A DNA stretch of 64,000 bases from Petrimonas sulfuriphila (GTDB lineage: Bacteria; Bacteroidota; Bacteroidia; Bacteroidales; Dysgonomonadaceae). Of the stretch, positions 34,506 to 44,022 are shown piece after piece. Numbering within the stretch: the first letter of the stretch is position 1; every line of letters begins with the position of its first letter. The stretch is from the NCBI GenBank assembly GCA_038561985.1, contig CP073276.1:2728001-2792000 (forward strand). Direction: 5' to 3'. The notes beneath the pieces are model-generated. The model was given only the letters and a program-made list of their open reading frames with translations. It did not search any database and was not told where the DNA came from. Made by a program: the position numbers and the translations under genes.

Positions 34506-35378
34506 TCAAAGCATATTTCGCATTTCTCCGGCGAATTCCTTTACCAGTTCCAACGCAGCCAGTTCATTTGATTGAGATGCATTAAGGTTAAGACCGGTTT
34601 GTTCTTTCACCTGATCGTTCTGTATCGTTTGAATTTGGGAAAGCAACCTCAGTACCTGAGGCATCTCCCCCATTTTTTTGTTCATCATTTGTTTCTTGAG
34701 TGGCGCGATAGCCTGGCAGTAGTTGTCATTACAACGTTGTTCGTTCTTGGTGATATACTCATCAATAACATCCTGGTTGATGCATGCTTCACCTCTGTAT
34801 TGGGGTTCCGGGGCATTTTTCAATACCATTTCCAAACACAGGTCGAGATCGGTTTTAGCCTGCTTTTCTTTCTTTTCATATTCAGCCTGCATGTTCACCC
34901 ACCCCTCTTTATACGTCGACAGTCTGTCCTGAAGGTCTTGTAATTTGATGTTGTACTGCTTCCTGGCAGATGATTGCGAATGTTTTCCCCTGTTGGAAGC
35001 GACATACTTCTCACCCCACTCTTGAAGTTCCTCTTCACTCATGTTTTCAATTTTTTTCAGATCCATCGAAGAGATTCCGTGATCTTTCATGAGTTTTTGT
35101 TGTGCCAGTTGTTCGCCGGCAGCTTCGCCACCTGATACCGTACTTAAGAGCTGATTTTGGTCGGCAGGCGGCTGTTGTTTGTGTATCCGCTCAATATCCA
35201 ATTCGATCGCTTCGATGACCCTGTCAATCTGCTGGTAAAAGGTGTTTTTATTTGTTTCGGTTACCGCACAACCATTGTCTGGAAACTTTGGAAGGTTGGA
35301 GAGATAGTTTTGAGCGAGTTGCTGCGCTGAGACAAGTTGAGAAAAAATCCACAGAATTATAACTACATTATTTTTCAT
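34506..35378 (-). CDS. Exported coiled-coil protein, last gene of the duplicated cluster
   Basis: The 290-residue product has a signal peptide (MKNNVVIILWIFSQLVSAQQ) and is otherwise helical and rich in Gln, Glu and Lys. It contains MSEEELQEWGEKY (residues about 113-125), which echoes the L-x2-E-x-A-x-L-x-Q-W-G-E segment at the start of the mature TPR proteins in the cluster. It also has three or four spaced cysteines (DLDLCLEMVL, GEACINQD, NEQRCNDNYC), so disulfides are likely outside the cytoplasm. It stands directly after the large TPR gene at 35441, as the 278-residue coiled-coil gene at 38914 stands after another. I do not recognise the family. Confidence 0.6.
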   Translation of the reverse strand: MKNNVVIILWIFSQLVSAQQLAQNYLSNLPKFPDNGCAVTETNKNTFYQQIDRVIEAIELDIERIHKQQPPADQNQLLSTVSGGEAAGEQLAQQKLMKDHGISSMDLKKIENMSEEELQEWGEKYVASNRGKHSQSSARKQYNIKLQDLQDRLSTYKEGWVNMQAEYEKKEKQAKTDLDLCLEMVLKNAPEPQYRGEACINQDVIDEYITKNEQRCNDNYCQAIAPLKKQMMNKKMGEMPQVLRLLSQIQTIQNDQVKEQTGLNLNASQSNELAALELVKEFAGEMRNML

Positions 35379-35440
35379 TGCCTATTGATTTAACATCCAT
35401 TTTTTATTGAAAGACTTATTGTGGCAAGACTGGTTATTGC

Positions 35441-37567
35441 TTATTCCGGCAGCAAATCAGAAATGCCCGGTGGCGTAAAATTAGCGGACGCATCCACCGA
35501 AGGGCCTCCTTCCAGGGCAAAACGGCCGTTAATCTCTCCTTCTGCCAGTCCGCCCACACCGGCTTTGACCGAGCTGGTGAAAGCCACATCCTTTACGGCA
35601 TCACCCTGTCCGATGGTGACCTCTACTCCCATGGTAGCTTCCGCCGTGAGATTGCCGTTGCCGTATTCTCCTTTCACGCCCACTCCTCCCCAGATGGTGG
35701 TCTCGTGTTTGTTAAAATCGCGCTTTACAGACCATAGTAAACCTTCTCCACCCGATAACTTCACGTGGTCGCAGCTGAGCTCAAACGATAAAGGCCCAAT
35801 GCCACCCCCGATACCGTTTTCACCCAACGGGCAATCTTTCTTCTTTTTTGAGGGCAGCTCAGGGTCAGGCGCCTCTCCCGGCGGTTCCGGCGGTTCGGGC
35901 TCCACGCAAATCATTTGATTGAGCTGATCGGCATAACCCGGCAATCCTGAAGCAAAGCCGGCAGCTATCTCCAGATGGATCACCGTCATCATTTCCCGGT
36001 AAAGGTTGTAATACTCATTGAGACTGGGGGCATACATCCGTTCAATGATGGGATTGGTAAAAGCATAGTAGTCGGGGATCGCCTCTTTCAAAGCATTGGA
36101 AACCAGTGTGTAGTTTTTGCATCCGGCTGAAAAGGAAGATTCCAGGTCCCGTTTTTGTTCCTTACAGATGCGAAACATGACCTGGTCCAGCTGGTATTGT
36201 ACCCGCCTGATTTCCGCTCCCACCTTTTTCTGGCAATACTCATTATCTCCACACGCCTCAAGCTTCTTGAGGAGTGCAGTCAGCTCTTCCTGAAGACGTA
36301 GCGATTGTTCCATCAGTTGTGTGATTGTGGGCATATGCTGTTCCAGCAGGTTCGAATTGTTTTCCATGATCTTTGCACCCTGATTCAGTGCTTGTCCGTA
36401 GTTGCTGTTTTCACCAAACAACAATTCCGTGATATCGGAAAACAGCATGATCTCCTTTGAGAAATCACGGGTGAAAACCATTGCATTGTCCGGATCTTTC
36501 GATGCACGCAGCTGCTGTTTTCTGATCCGCTCCGACACCGACAGCAGGTCGGAGGTCAGCTGTCTTTTCCGGGCATCCAGGCCGGAAAGGTATCTCTTGA
36601 TTGGTTGCTCTTGTCCCGCCATTCTTCCTATATCCTCATACACGGGCAGGTCGGGTACCTCCACTCCTTCTGTATCGCCTTTCTCATCCGTCAGCGGCCG
36701 GGGCTGGCTCCCCTGGCTCTGTGAAGGCGACTTTGCCGCCTGTGCTTGTTTCATGGCGCCGAAACCTACTGCCGAATACCTTTGGCCCAAAGCCTTCCGC
36801 AGGTATTGTTCCGCTTTCAGGGGATTGTTTTCGCACTGGGCAATCAACCCCAGGCCCAAGTAAGGCGAACTCATTTTTGGTGCTGTTCTCAACGCTTTTT
36901 CAAACATCAGGGTGGCATTCGTGTTGTCGCCAGCTTCCCGGTAAGCCCAACCCAGATTACAGAGGATAAGGCCGATATCCGGTTTTAACCGATCGGCATA
37001 TTGCAACACCCGGATGGCTTTGGAATATTCACCCATGTCTTTGAGTGCCACGCCCAGGTTGTTGGCCGTAAGCACATCATCCGGCGTTTGGACGGCACTC
37101 CAGGCAATGGCATAAACCGATGCCGATCCTGCCCCTGTCATCACAAAGGCCGCTCCCATATCTGCTCCGTCTGTCTTTTTGGAAGAGCGCTCCAGCATAA
37201 GCCTCAGCTTTTGTAAATCACCCGTCTTCGGCCCATACGCCGCCATCAGCGATTGAGCAAACTCCACATACGTATCACGCGTCAGTGAAGGCAGGAGGGA
37301 GAGCTCAGCCTTTTCGGGACATGGGTTGTGCTTATTCGTAGTAGCCTGTACCTGTAGCTTGCCTTTATCCGTTTGCCTGTCTAGCGCATTGGCTTGCTTC
37401 TCCATCGATTCTCCCCACTGCTCCAGCCGGGCACTTTCCTGTTCGGTGAGTTCCTTTCCGGATTTTGCTTTTTCCAGAATCCGGCTTATATCCCTGGGTA
37501 TTTGCATCTGTGCACAGGCAACAAATGCGAACGTTAACGCCGTAAGTAAAAGTAATAATTGCTTCAT
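35441..37567 (-). CDS. Exported TPR protein with glycine-rich C-terminal domain, copy 2
   Basis: From the ATG at 37567 (MKQLLLLLTALTFAFVACAQ) it has 708 residues; this start gives a signal peptide and stands 13 bases after the upstream lipoprotein stop. After IPRDISRILEKAKSGKELTE come a helical stretch, three TPR-like units (about 145-260, LTANNLGVALKDMGEYSKAI, ILCNLGWAYREAGDNTNATL, SPYLGLGLIAQCENNPLKAE), a coiled middle, and a beta-rich last 150 residues beginning at CPLGENGIGGGIGPLSFEL. The last part repeats GVGVKGEYG, MGVEVTIGQGDAV and AGVGGLAEGE. It is close to the gene at 41889 over its whole length and less so to the one at 39763. It is not a known enzyme; a surface or periplasmic assembly role is a guess. 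Confidence 0.65.
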   Translation of the reverse strand: MKQLLLLLTALTFAFVACAQMQIPRDISRILEKAKSGKELTEQESARLEQWGESMEKQANALDRQTDKGKLQVQATTNKHNPCPEKAELSLLPSLTRDTYVEFAQSLMAAYGPKTGDLQKLRLMLERSSKKTDGADMGAAFVMTGAGSASVYAIAWSAVQTPDDVLTANNLGVALKDMGEYSKAIRVLQYADRLKPDIGLILCNLGWAYREAGDNTNATLMFEKALRTAPKMSSPYLGLGLIAQCENNPLKAEQYLRKALGQRYSAVGFGAMKQAQAAKSPSQSQGSQPRPLTDEKGDTEGVEVPDLPVYEDIGRMAGQEQPIKRYLSGLDARKRQLTSDLLSVSERIRKQQLRASKDPDNAMVFTRDFSKEIMLFSDITELLFGENSNYGQALNQGAKIMENNSNLLEQHMPTITQLMEQSLRLQEELTALLKKLEACGDNEYCQKKVGAEIRRVQYQLDQVMFRICKEQKRDLESSFSAGCKNYTLVSNALKEAIPDYYAFTNPIIERMYAPSLNEYYNLYREMMTVIHLEIAAGFASGLPGYADQLNQMICVEPEPPEPPGEAPDPELPSKKKKDCPLGENGIGGGIGPLSFELSCDHVKLSGGEGLLWSVKRDFNKHETTIWGGVGVKGEYGNGNLTAEATMGVEVTIGQGDAVKDVAFTSSVKAGVGGLAEGEINGRFALEGGPSVDASANFTPPGISDLLPE

Positions 37568-37580
37568 AAATGAGACGGTA

Positions 37581-38240
37581 TTACTCCTCGTCGGTGAACC
37601 GGATATCCCGGGGTACTTCAAATTTTTCCTGCGGAGGAGCCACCTCTTCAACCGATGTTACCCGGGAGGAAGTTTGTATGCCCATTGCTTCACCCTCCAT
37701 GCTCATCATGACATTCCCCCACATCACATAATCTATTTGGGTTCCTTTATCGCTCTTCATGCTCATCTTTCGGCATTTGTATCCGAGGAATTCGACTTCT
37801 CCCAGGTCTTCCAGGTTCATCTTTCCCAACAGTTCATCCGACAATGATTCCACATCTACTCCCAGGGGGTTGATTGCCCTTGCCAGGGTATAATGCTCAC
37901 CTGTCTTCTTGTCCAGGTCTATCTTCCAGTGGTCATCCCCTTTTATGATCTCCAAGGTACGTGTGGAGTAGTCCTCTCCCATGACTTCCATCGGCACTGT
38001 TGTTTCAATGGCTTCCCATTCGCCCCACTTGTCAAAATAGGTAACAATGCTCATCTCCATGCCCATGGCTTCAGAGGTGGAACGTATAATTCCCTGTTCA
38101 AGGGGATATCTTTTCTTCCCGGCCTCAGCCTGCAGCTCTTTCACCGATAATTCCTTCCCGGCGGATTCTTTCTCTTTCTTCTCTCCGGTACAGCTGCTCA
38201 AAAACAGGGCCACCAACAAAAAAAATACAAGTTTTTTCAT
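37581..38240 (-). CDS. Lipoprotein, copy 2 (DUF4412-like)
   Basis: The 219-residue product starts MKKLVFFLLVALFLSSCTGE, a lipoprotein signal with the cysteine at residue 17. The mature part begins with a charged stretch and continues as a beta-rich domain with RSTSEAMGMEMSIVTYFDKW, then WKIDLDKKTGEHYTLARAIN, and a late GNVMMSMEGEAMGIQ strand, reminiscent of the DUF4412 type of lipoproteins. It is nearly identical in layout and mostly in sequence to the gene at 44023, by eye well above 80 percent. Both stand 13 bases before a large TPR gene. The protein should be anchored in the outer or inner membrane. Confidence 0.7.
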   Translation of the reverse strand: MKKLVFFLLVALFLSSCTGEKKEKESAGKELSVKELQAEAGKKRYPLEQGIIRSTSEAMGMEMSIVTYFDKWGEWEAIETTVPMEVMGEDYSTRTLEIIKGDDHWKIDLDKKTGEHYTLARAINPLGVDVESLSDELLGKMNLEDLGEVEFLGYKCRKMSMKSDKGTQIDYVMWGNVMMSMEGEAMGIQTSSRVTSVEEVAPPQEKFEVPRDIRFTDEE

Positions 38241-38347
38241 GATTATTCCGTTTTTAGTTTGCTTTTATCACACTTGTTGATTTATAAATTCCCAGTAATT
38301 TGTTTCTCTAATAAAAGTGATCGCCGTCGCATCCGGTAGCGATAATC

Positions 38348-38866
38348 TCACTGTTTGACTATCCTGCTTTTCAGCGATCTGTCTGTCATGTTGCCCCCGG
38401 CCAGCGAAGCTAGCTTCTCTGCTACCATCAAAGGTACTGCAATATCGTCACCATCTGCTTCCAGGGTGAAAAAGACATCCTTCACCCGGCCTGTATAGTA
38501 GCTGGAGTAGCGCAAGAGCTCCTTATCGTCCCATTTTGCCATATACTTGTAGCTTCCGCCAGCTCCCCACTCCCGGGTTTTTATATCCGCCAGTTTCTCG
38601 TCATGCACTGGATGTAACCCTTTCCTTATGCTCTCGAGCTTCATCTCCAATGCCATCTTCTCTAATTCCGTTCGTCCCGTGACCTCTTCATTTTGACTCT
38701 CTGAATCATACAGAGTAAGGACGATGGTGAAATTGTAACCCTTGCCGTCGTTCCTTCCGGTTAAGGTGTCAAACTGAATTCCTGCAAAAAGAGGATAGAA
38801 GACACAGCTTGCTCTGCCCAGTGTTCGACAGCTTTCAGGAAGAATCTGGAGCAGCTCCGCAGGCAC
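38348..38866 (-). pseudogene. 5'-truncated copy of the exported 253-residue protein
   Basis: The 172-residue frame matches the last two thirds of the protein at 44733-45494 closely, from PAELLQILPE to KSRIVKQ. The first 80 or so residues, including the signal peptide, are missing. In frame upstream there is a TGA at about 38901-38903, leaving only PAVKRVFAFDV before the matching part; VFDV-P in the full copy matches FDV-P here, so the break lies close to that point. The next gene upstream (38914) ends directly before the break. Without a signal peptide it cannot be exported and is probably dead, although the rest of the frame is clean, which suggests recent loss. Confidence 0.75.
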
Positions 38867-38913
38867 GTCGAACGCAAAAACTCGTTTAACAGCAGGTCAT
38901 TCCATGTTTATTC

Positions 38914-39747
38914 TTACCTAAACATTTTATTCAATTCCTGTACAGCATCGAAGGGACTCATTTTGCCCTCGGCCTCAGCGTTATAGGAAAAAGCTCTTAA
39001 CATTGATTTATACAGATCCCTTAAGGCTGTCAAACCGACTGATTCCGATGAAATTCGGTAACCATCAACGATATAATTATCTAATTTATCTACAATGGGA
39101 GTCAATTTCTCATACTCCTGCAGCATTTTTTGAAGATTTTCCCTGTTCTTCCTATCCACTTCTTTATGGAGCTTTAACCGGTTGTGATGGATTTGTTGTT
39201 CTAATTGTTTTTTCCTTTGCTGATTTCCTGTCGAAGCAGGTTTGCTTCTGAGTTCCGCCAACTCATAATTAAGCGGTTCATTCAATTTCATCATTGAATC
39301 AATGCCCTCCCGCCACTGGCCCAAAATATCCATTTCAGTCTCAGTAAGAGGCATAGTGATCGCTGTATACTGATCATAAATTTTCTCCCACTCTTTTTGA
39401 GCAGCATCAATCTTATTCAGTATCTCCAGATCAAAAGGAACAGGCTTATTGTCCCTTATCCTCTGTTTCTCTTTCTCAGCTTCTTCACAATCATAGAGTA
39501 GTTCGTTAATGATTTCCAGTTTCTCCTTATAACGCTCAATTTCTGTTTGACTGGCGGTAAGTGTATTTTCCGGAATCGATGGGAAACTACGCAATATGCG
39601 CAGATAGTTGTAGTCCGGGTTATTCTGCAGCAACAAAGTGTCACTACCGACCGTCATCCCATCTCTCAAAAAGAGGTAACTGTTCTGTTCTCCGTAGCTG
39701 TGCACCATACACAACATTGCAATAATTATAAAATCGATCTTTTTCAT
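38914..39747 (-). CDS. Exported coiled-coil protein
   Basis: From the ATG at 39747 (MKKIDFIIIAMLCMVHSYGE) the product has 277 residues with a signal peptide; an ATG nine bases upstream adds MNH. The mature part begins NSYLFLRDGMTVGSDTLLLQ, followed by a long charged coiled coil (about residues 65-225, with stretches such as RYKEKLEIINELLYDCEEAE and KQLEQQIHHNRLKLHKEVDR), and ends FDAVQELNKMF. It is downstream of a large TPR gene, like the 290-residue protein at 34506, and is of similar length; the two are probably equivalent partners although the sequences are weakly alike. Function unknown. Confidence 0.6.
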   Translation of the reverse strand: MKKIDFIIIAMLCMVHSYGEQNSYLFLRDGMTVGSDTLLLQNNPDYNYLRILRSFPSIPENTLTASQTEIERYKEKLEIINELLYDCEEAEKEKQRIRDNKPVPFDLEILNKIDAAQKEWEKIYDQYTAITMPLTETEMDILGQWREGIDSMMKLNEPLNYELAELRSKPASTGNQQRKKQLEQQIHHNRLKLHKEVDRKNRENLQKMLQEYEKLTPIVDKLDNYIVDGYRISSESVGLTALRDLYKSMLRAFSYNAEAEGKMSPFDAVQELNKMFR

Positions 39748-39762
39748 ATGATTCATATTTTT

Positions 39763-41823
39763 TCAGTTACTTGTCTCCTTTCCTACCCCTCCGAATGATA
39801 TCGTCGTTTTTGGGGAAGAAACCATGCCTATATCGCTTGAGAATCCAATTGATTTACCCACTGAAACAGGCCCCATTCCCACTTTGGCACCTACCTCCGA
39901 TTTAACCGCCCATCCCGTGAAATCGCCCGCCTCATTGAATTTGAGCGATATGCCTTCCTTGGCGGTGGCACTCACACCACCAACACCGGCTTTGACACCT
40001 ACCAGGACCGTAATTTCGGTATCTCCATTCTTAAAGTTACGTTTTAACGATCCTCCAATACCTTGTAAATATTCAATTTCCCAGGTATCACAGGTAATAC
40101 TAAATCCTATTGCTCCTGCGTTTAAAACGAGCTTGTCAATTTTTTTGAGCGGGCAATCATCCACCTCTTTCTCGAGCATCTCAATCTCAGCAACCGGTGA
40201 ACTTTTATATTGATTCAGGTCTTCATCCTTGGTTACAATGGGGGCGAAATAGTCTGCCAATGCGTAGCCCGGCGGTAATAAAGAAAAATCGGTTGCTATG
40301 GGTAACAGACTGATATTAACTGTTAACTCCCGAATATCATTGAAATAATTTACAGCGTCCTGATCATACATATCTCCAGCCACCTGGTAAGCTACATTCC
40401 AATATTCATAAAGCAATATCTTTACACCCCGGTAGGTGTCCAACGTCATATCTCTCCATTGAATAAAATGGTCATCAGCAAGGGCAGAGGCACGTTTGTT
40501 GATATCCTTGGCGAGTCTTTTTGAATTGTAGGTATCATTCTCCTGCACGTACTTCATCATCTGTTTATATTCACCACTTTCCTTTAGGTTTTGCAGTTCT
40601 TGTTGAAAAATCTCATCTGCCATTTTTCTTCTCGCCGCATTTTTATTGTATTCCTGCTCAATTTTTTGGGTATAATAATCATTTACCAGCTCCAACATAA
40701 ATAATTTCTGACCATAGGAGGGCAACAATTCGACACTTTCAATACTCTCCATTTCAGAATTATCGTCTTCATCTTCGCCATCACTATCACCCTCCTCATC
40801 AGGGTATGGGTCAGAATCAAAATCATTGATGGCTTCATCCAACTCGTCGGCATGGTACGTGGCAGCAAATTGCAATCCCCCTGCCATGCTCTTCTCCATC
40901 ACAGCCTGTGAGAACTCAACCAGATTGGGTAATGAAAACATAAACGCATCCCTGCTCACCCATTTCGGAAAAACAGGCAGTTTCAGTATGTCATCCTGCG
41001 ACTTTTCGTTCTCATTTTGATCCTCATTTTGTTGATCCTCTTCCCAGAATGGAGATTCTACGTGACCTCCGCTTTTTGCGGCTTCCCTGAAGCCTTTCCG
41101 CATTGAAGCTGAAAAGCCCAGTTTGCCTGCCTTGATAAGTTCATCGATGGCACGTCTGCCATCTTTTTTATGTACATACACTCTTGCCATCCCTTCATGG
41201 GCTGCACAGAAATAATCATCGTATTTAATGGCCTGCCGATAGTTTTCTTCGGCCTCTGGATACATGTTGAGGTCAATGTATGCGTTTCCGAGATTCGTTA
41301 AGATCATCGGTGAATGAGGCTCCAGGGTTTTTGCATAAATAAATATAAGAATTGGGTCATCAAACCCCTGTGAAATTTGTTTCACATCGGCATCATGTAG
41401 TGCACGCAGGATAGCACCAAAATTATTTACGAGCAGCGGATCAACCGGATCAGAAAGGGCAGCTAAAGCCGACATCACAATAGGCATATATTCCAATGTA
41501 GCAGTGGCGGAAGCCACCACTGCACTGCCAGATAGATCGGCAGCATAGTCCGGATTTGCCTTTAATCGATCTGTAGCGGTGTTTATCCGTGATTTTTCAA
41601 TAAGATCAAGCTTATCGTAATACAAATCGATGTAATTCTGACACAATTTGGTGAAATCTTCCCTGGTTACTTTCAAATCACCCGTGTCCCTTCTCGGTTC
41701 ACCGGTTGTGAATGATATGCTTCTCTCGTTGGTACCCTCATTGGTTATGGTTAGGTCCCTTGCGAAAAGCCCCAAAGAATAAAAGCATAAAACATTTATT
41801 AACAATATTCTAAAAACACTCAT
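39763..41823 (-). CDS. Exported TPR protein with glycine-rich C-terminal domain, divergent paralogue
   Basis: The 686-residue product has a signal peptide (MSVFRILLINVLCFYSLGLFA). TPR-like units lie at about residues 130-235 (LVNNFGAILRALHDADVKQI, LTNLGNAYIDLNMYPEAEEN, AAHEGMARVYVHKKDGRRAI). A helical middle follows, interrupted by an acidic stretch near residues 335-355 (DSDPYPDEEGDSDGEDEDD). The last 130 residues match the C-terminal domain of the other two TPR proteins: CPL-(x10)-G, then FSITCDTWEIEYLQG, SLKRNFKNGDTEI and VGVKAGVGG. Compared with those, the order of parts is the same but most of the sequence differs. It may be the older member of the set. Function unknown. Confidence 0.62.
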   Translation of the reverse strand: MSVFRILLINVLCFYSLGLFARDLTITNEGTNERSISFTTGEPRRDTGDLKVTREDFTKLCQNYIDLYYDKLDLIEKSRINTATDRLKANPDYAADLSGSAVVASATATLEYMPIVMSALAALSDPVDPLLVNNFGAILRALHDADVKQISQGFDDPILIFIYAKTLEPHSPMILTNLGNAYIDLNMYPEAEENYRQAIKYDDYFCAAHEGMARVYVHKKDGRRAIDELIKAGKLGFSASMRKGFREAAKSGGHVESPFWEEDQQNEDQNENEKSQDDILKLPVFPKWVSRDAFMFSLPNLVEFSQAVMEKSMAGGLQFAATYHADELDEAINDFDSDPYPDEEGDSDGEDEDDNSEMESIESVELLPSYGQKLFMLELVNDYYTQKIEQEYNKNAARRKMADEIFQQELQNLKESGEYKQMMKYVQENDTYNSKRLAKDINKRASALADDHFIQWRDMTLDTYRGVKILLYEYWNVAYQVAGDMYDQDAVNYFNDIRELTVNISLLPIATDFSLLPPGYALADYFAPIVTKDEDLNQYKSSPVAEIEMLEKEVDDCPLKKIDKLVLNAGAIGFSITCDTWEIEYLQGIGGSLKRNFKNGDTEITVLVGVKAGVGGVSATAKEGISLKFNEAGDFTGWAVKSEVGAKVGMGPVSVGKSIGFSSDIGMVSSPKTTISFGGVGKETSN

Positions 41824-41888
41824 AGGTTTGATTTAAGTTTAGTACTGCATCCATTAAACCACGATCAGATCGTAAGACTGACTACAGG

Positions 41889-44009
41889 TCAAGGCATCAA
41901 ATCTCCCAAGCCGGGAGGCGTGAAGTTTGCAGAAGCATCCACCGATGGGCCTCCCTCCAGGGCAAACCGTCCGCTGATCTCCGCTTCGGCCAGTCCCCCC
42001 ACACCTGCCTTCACACTGCTGGTGAATGCAACATCTTTCACGGCATCTCCCTGTCCGAAGGTGACTTCCATCCCTACATTTGCTTCCACGGTGGCATTGC
42101 CCCGGCCATATTCTCCTTTCACGCCCACGCCTCCCCAGATAGAGGTTTCGTGTTTGTTGAAATCGCGCTTGACCGACCAGAGGATACCCTCGCCGCCAGA
42201 CAGTTTCACATGTTCGCAGCTGAGTTCAAACGATAAGACTCCAATGCCACCTCCTATACCCTTTTCACCCAGCGGACATTCTTTTTTCTCTTTTGCGGGC
42301 AGCGTTGGATCTGCAGGTGGTACAGGAGGCTGCGGCGGCTCCGGCTCCACACAGATCATCCCGTTGAGTTGGTTGGCAAGGGGTGGTATTCCAGCAGCAA
42401 AACCTGCGGCTATTTTAAGGTGACTGAGCGCGATCATCTCCCGATAGAGATTGTAATACTCGTTGAGGCTGGGCGCATACATCCGTTCAATGATGGGATT
42501 GGTAAATGCATATAAATCAGATATCGCCTCTTTTAATGCACCGGAAACAAGCGCGTAATTTTTACAGGCAGCTGAAAAGGAGGACTCCATGTCTCCCTTT
42601 TGCATCCTACACATCTTGAACATGAGTAGATCAATCTCATACTGTAACTTCTTTATTTTGGCTTCAACCTGTTTCTGACAATACTCGTTATCACCGCATT
42701 TCATTCCTTCTTCAAAGAGGACCTGCATTTGTTCCAGCATCTGCAGATGTTTTTCCTGATCCTGTGCGACCGTGGGCAGATGTTGTTCCATTCTTTTCGC
42801 GTTGTTTTCCAACAATTTTGATCCTTCCTGTGCTGCCCGGCCGTAGTTGCTGTTTTCACCAAATAACAGCATGGTGACGTCACTGAATTGCATGAGCTCT
42901 TTCGAAAAATCCCGTTGAAAGACCATCGCATTGTCCGGATCTTTCGACGCATGCAACTGCTGATTTCTTATCCGCTCCGAAGCGGAGAGCAGGCGGGACA
43001 ACAATTGCTGTTCCCGGGCATCCAATTGCGTCAAATAAAGCTTGAGAGACTGCTCCTGGCCTGCCATCATACCCTTGTTCTCATATACGGGTAAATCGGG
43101 AATCTCAAGTCCTCCGGTGTCTCCTTTTTCATCCGCCAGCGGACGGGGTGTGCTGGGTTGCTGCTGTGAGGCGGAGGTTGCTTCCTGTGCCTTTGCCATG
43201 GCAGCAAAACCAACAGTCGAATATTTTTGTCTCAACGCCTTTCGTAAATACTGCACAGCCTTCGCATGATTGTCTTCGCATTGTGCAATCAGTCCAAGCC
43301 CCAGATAGGGGGAGCTCATCCCGGGGGCAGCCATCAACGCTTTTTCGAACATACGTGTGGCATTTGCATTATCGCCGGCTTCACGATAAGCCCAGCCAAG
43401 GTTACAAAGAACAAGGCCTATATTGGGTTTTAACTCATTGGCATACTGTAATACCTGAATGGCTTTAGCATATTCGCCCATATCTTTGAGTGCTACACCC
43501 AGATTGTTGGCAGTCAGCAGATCGTCCGGGCTTCTTGCTGCACTCCATGCTATGGCATATACAGAGGCAGAACCTGCTCCCGTCATCACAAAAGCCGCTC
43601 CCATATCGGCACCGTCTGTCGGCTTTGCCGTCTGTTCCAATATTCGATCCAGTTTCTGCAGATCGCCCGTCTTCGGGCCATAGGCCGTCATCAGCGACCG
43701 GGCAAGTTCTACGTACTTTTCACGTGTCAGGGCAGACAACGAGGAGACGTCAACTTTTTCCGGGCAGGGTTCGTTGCTTTTCGTATCGGCCGCTTGCGGA
43801 TCTTTCTTATTCGTTTGCTTGTCCAATGCATCAAATTGCTTCTCCATTGATGCTCCCCACTGTTCCAGCCGGGTATTTTCCTGTTCGGAGAGTTCCTTTC
43901 CCGATTTTGCTTTTTCCAGAATCCGGCTTATGTCATCAGGGATTTGTATTTGGGCGCAGACAGCAAATGCGAATGTCAGCGCCACAAGTAAAAGTAATAA
44001 TTGTTTCAT
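41889..44009 (-). CDS. Exported TPR protein with glycine-rich C-terminal domain, copy 1
   Basis: From the ATG at 44009 (MKQLLLLLVALTFAFAVCAQ) the product has 706 residues with a signal peptide; this start lies 13 bases after the upstream lipoprotein stop, exactly as in the second copy. Layout: IPDDISRILEKAKSGKELSE, three TPR-like units at about 145-260, a helical middle with ERMYAPSLNEYYNLYREMIA near 520, a proline-rich piece (EPEPPQPPVPPADP), and the C-terminal beta domain from CPLGEKGIGGGIGVLSFEL to the end. The middle holds the pair CGDNEYCQKQ. No catalytic motif is visible. The gene is adjacent to a divergent paralogue (39763). Confidence 0.65.
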   Translation of the reverse strand: MKQLLLLLVALTFAFAVCAQIQIPDDISRILEKAKSGKELSEQENTRLEQWGASMEKQFDALDKQTNKKDPQAADTKSNEPCPEKVDVSSLSALTREKYVELARSLMTAYGPKTGDLQKLDRILEQTAKPTDGADMGAAFVMTGAGSASVYAIAWSAARSPDDLLTANNLGVALKDMGEYAKAIQVLQYANELKPNIGLVLCNLGWAYREAGDNANATRMFEKALMAAPGMSSPYLGLGLIAQCEDNHAKAVQYLRKALRQKYSTVGFAAMAKAQEATSASQQQPSTPRPLADEKGDTGGLEIPDLPVYENKGMMAGQEQSLKLYLTQLDAREQQLLSRLLSASERIRNQQLHASKDPDNAMVFQRDFSKELMQFSDVTMLLFGENSNYGRAAQEGSKLLENNAKRMEQHLPTVAQDQEKHLQMLEQMQVLFEEGMKCGDNEYCQKQVEAKIKKLQYEIDLLMFKMCRMQKGDMESSFSAACKNYALVSGALKEAISDLYAFTNPIIERMYAPSLNEYYNLYREMIALSHLKIAAGFAAGIPPLANQLNGMICVEPEPPQPPVPPADPTLPAKEKKECPLGEKGIGGGIGVLSFELSCEHVKLSGGEGILWSVKRDFNKHETSIWGGVGVKGEYGRGNATVEANVGMEVTFGQGDAVKDVAFTSSVKAGVGGLAEAEISGRFALEGGPSVDASANFTPPGLGDLMP

Positions 44010-44022
44010 GGATGAGAAAGCA

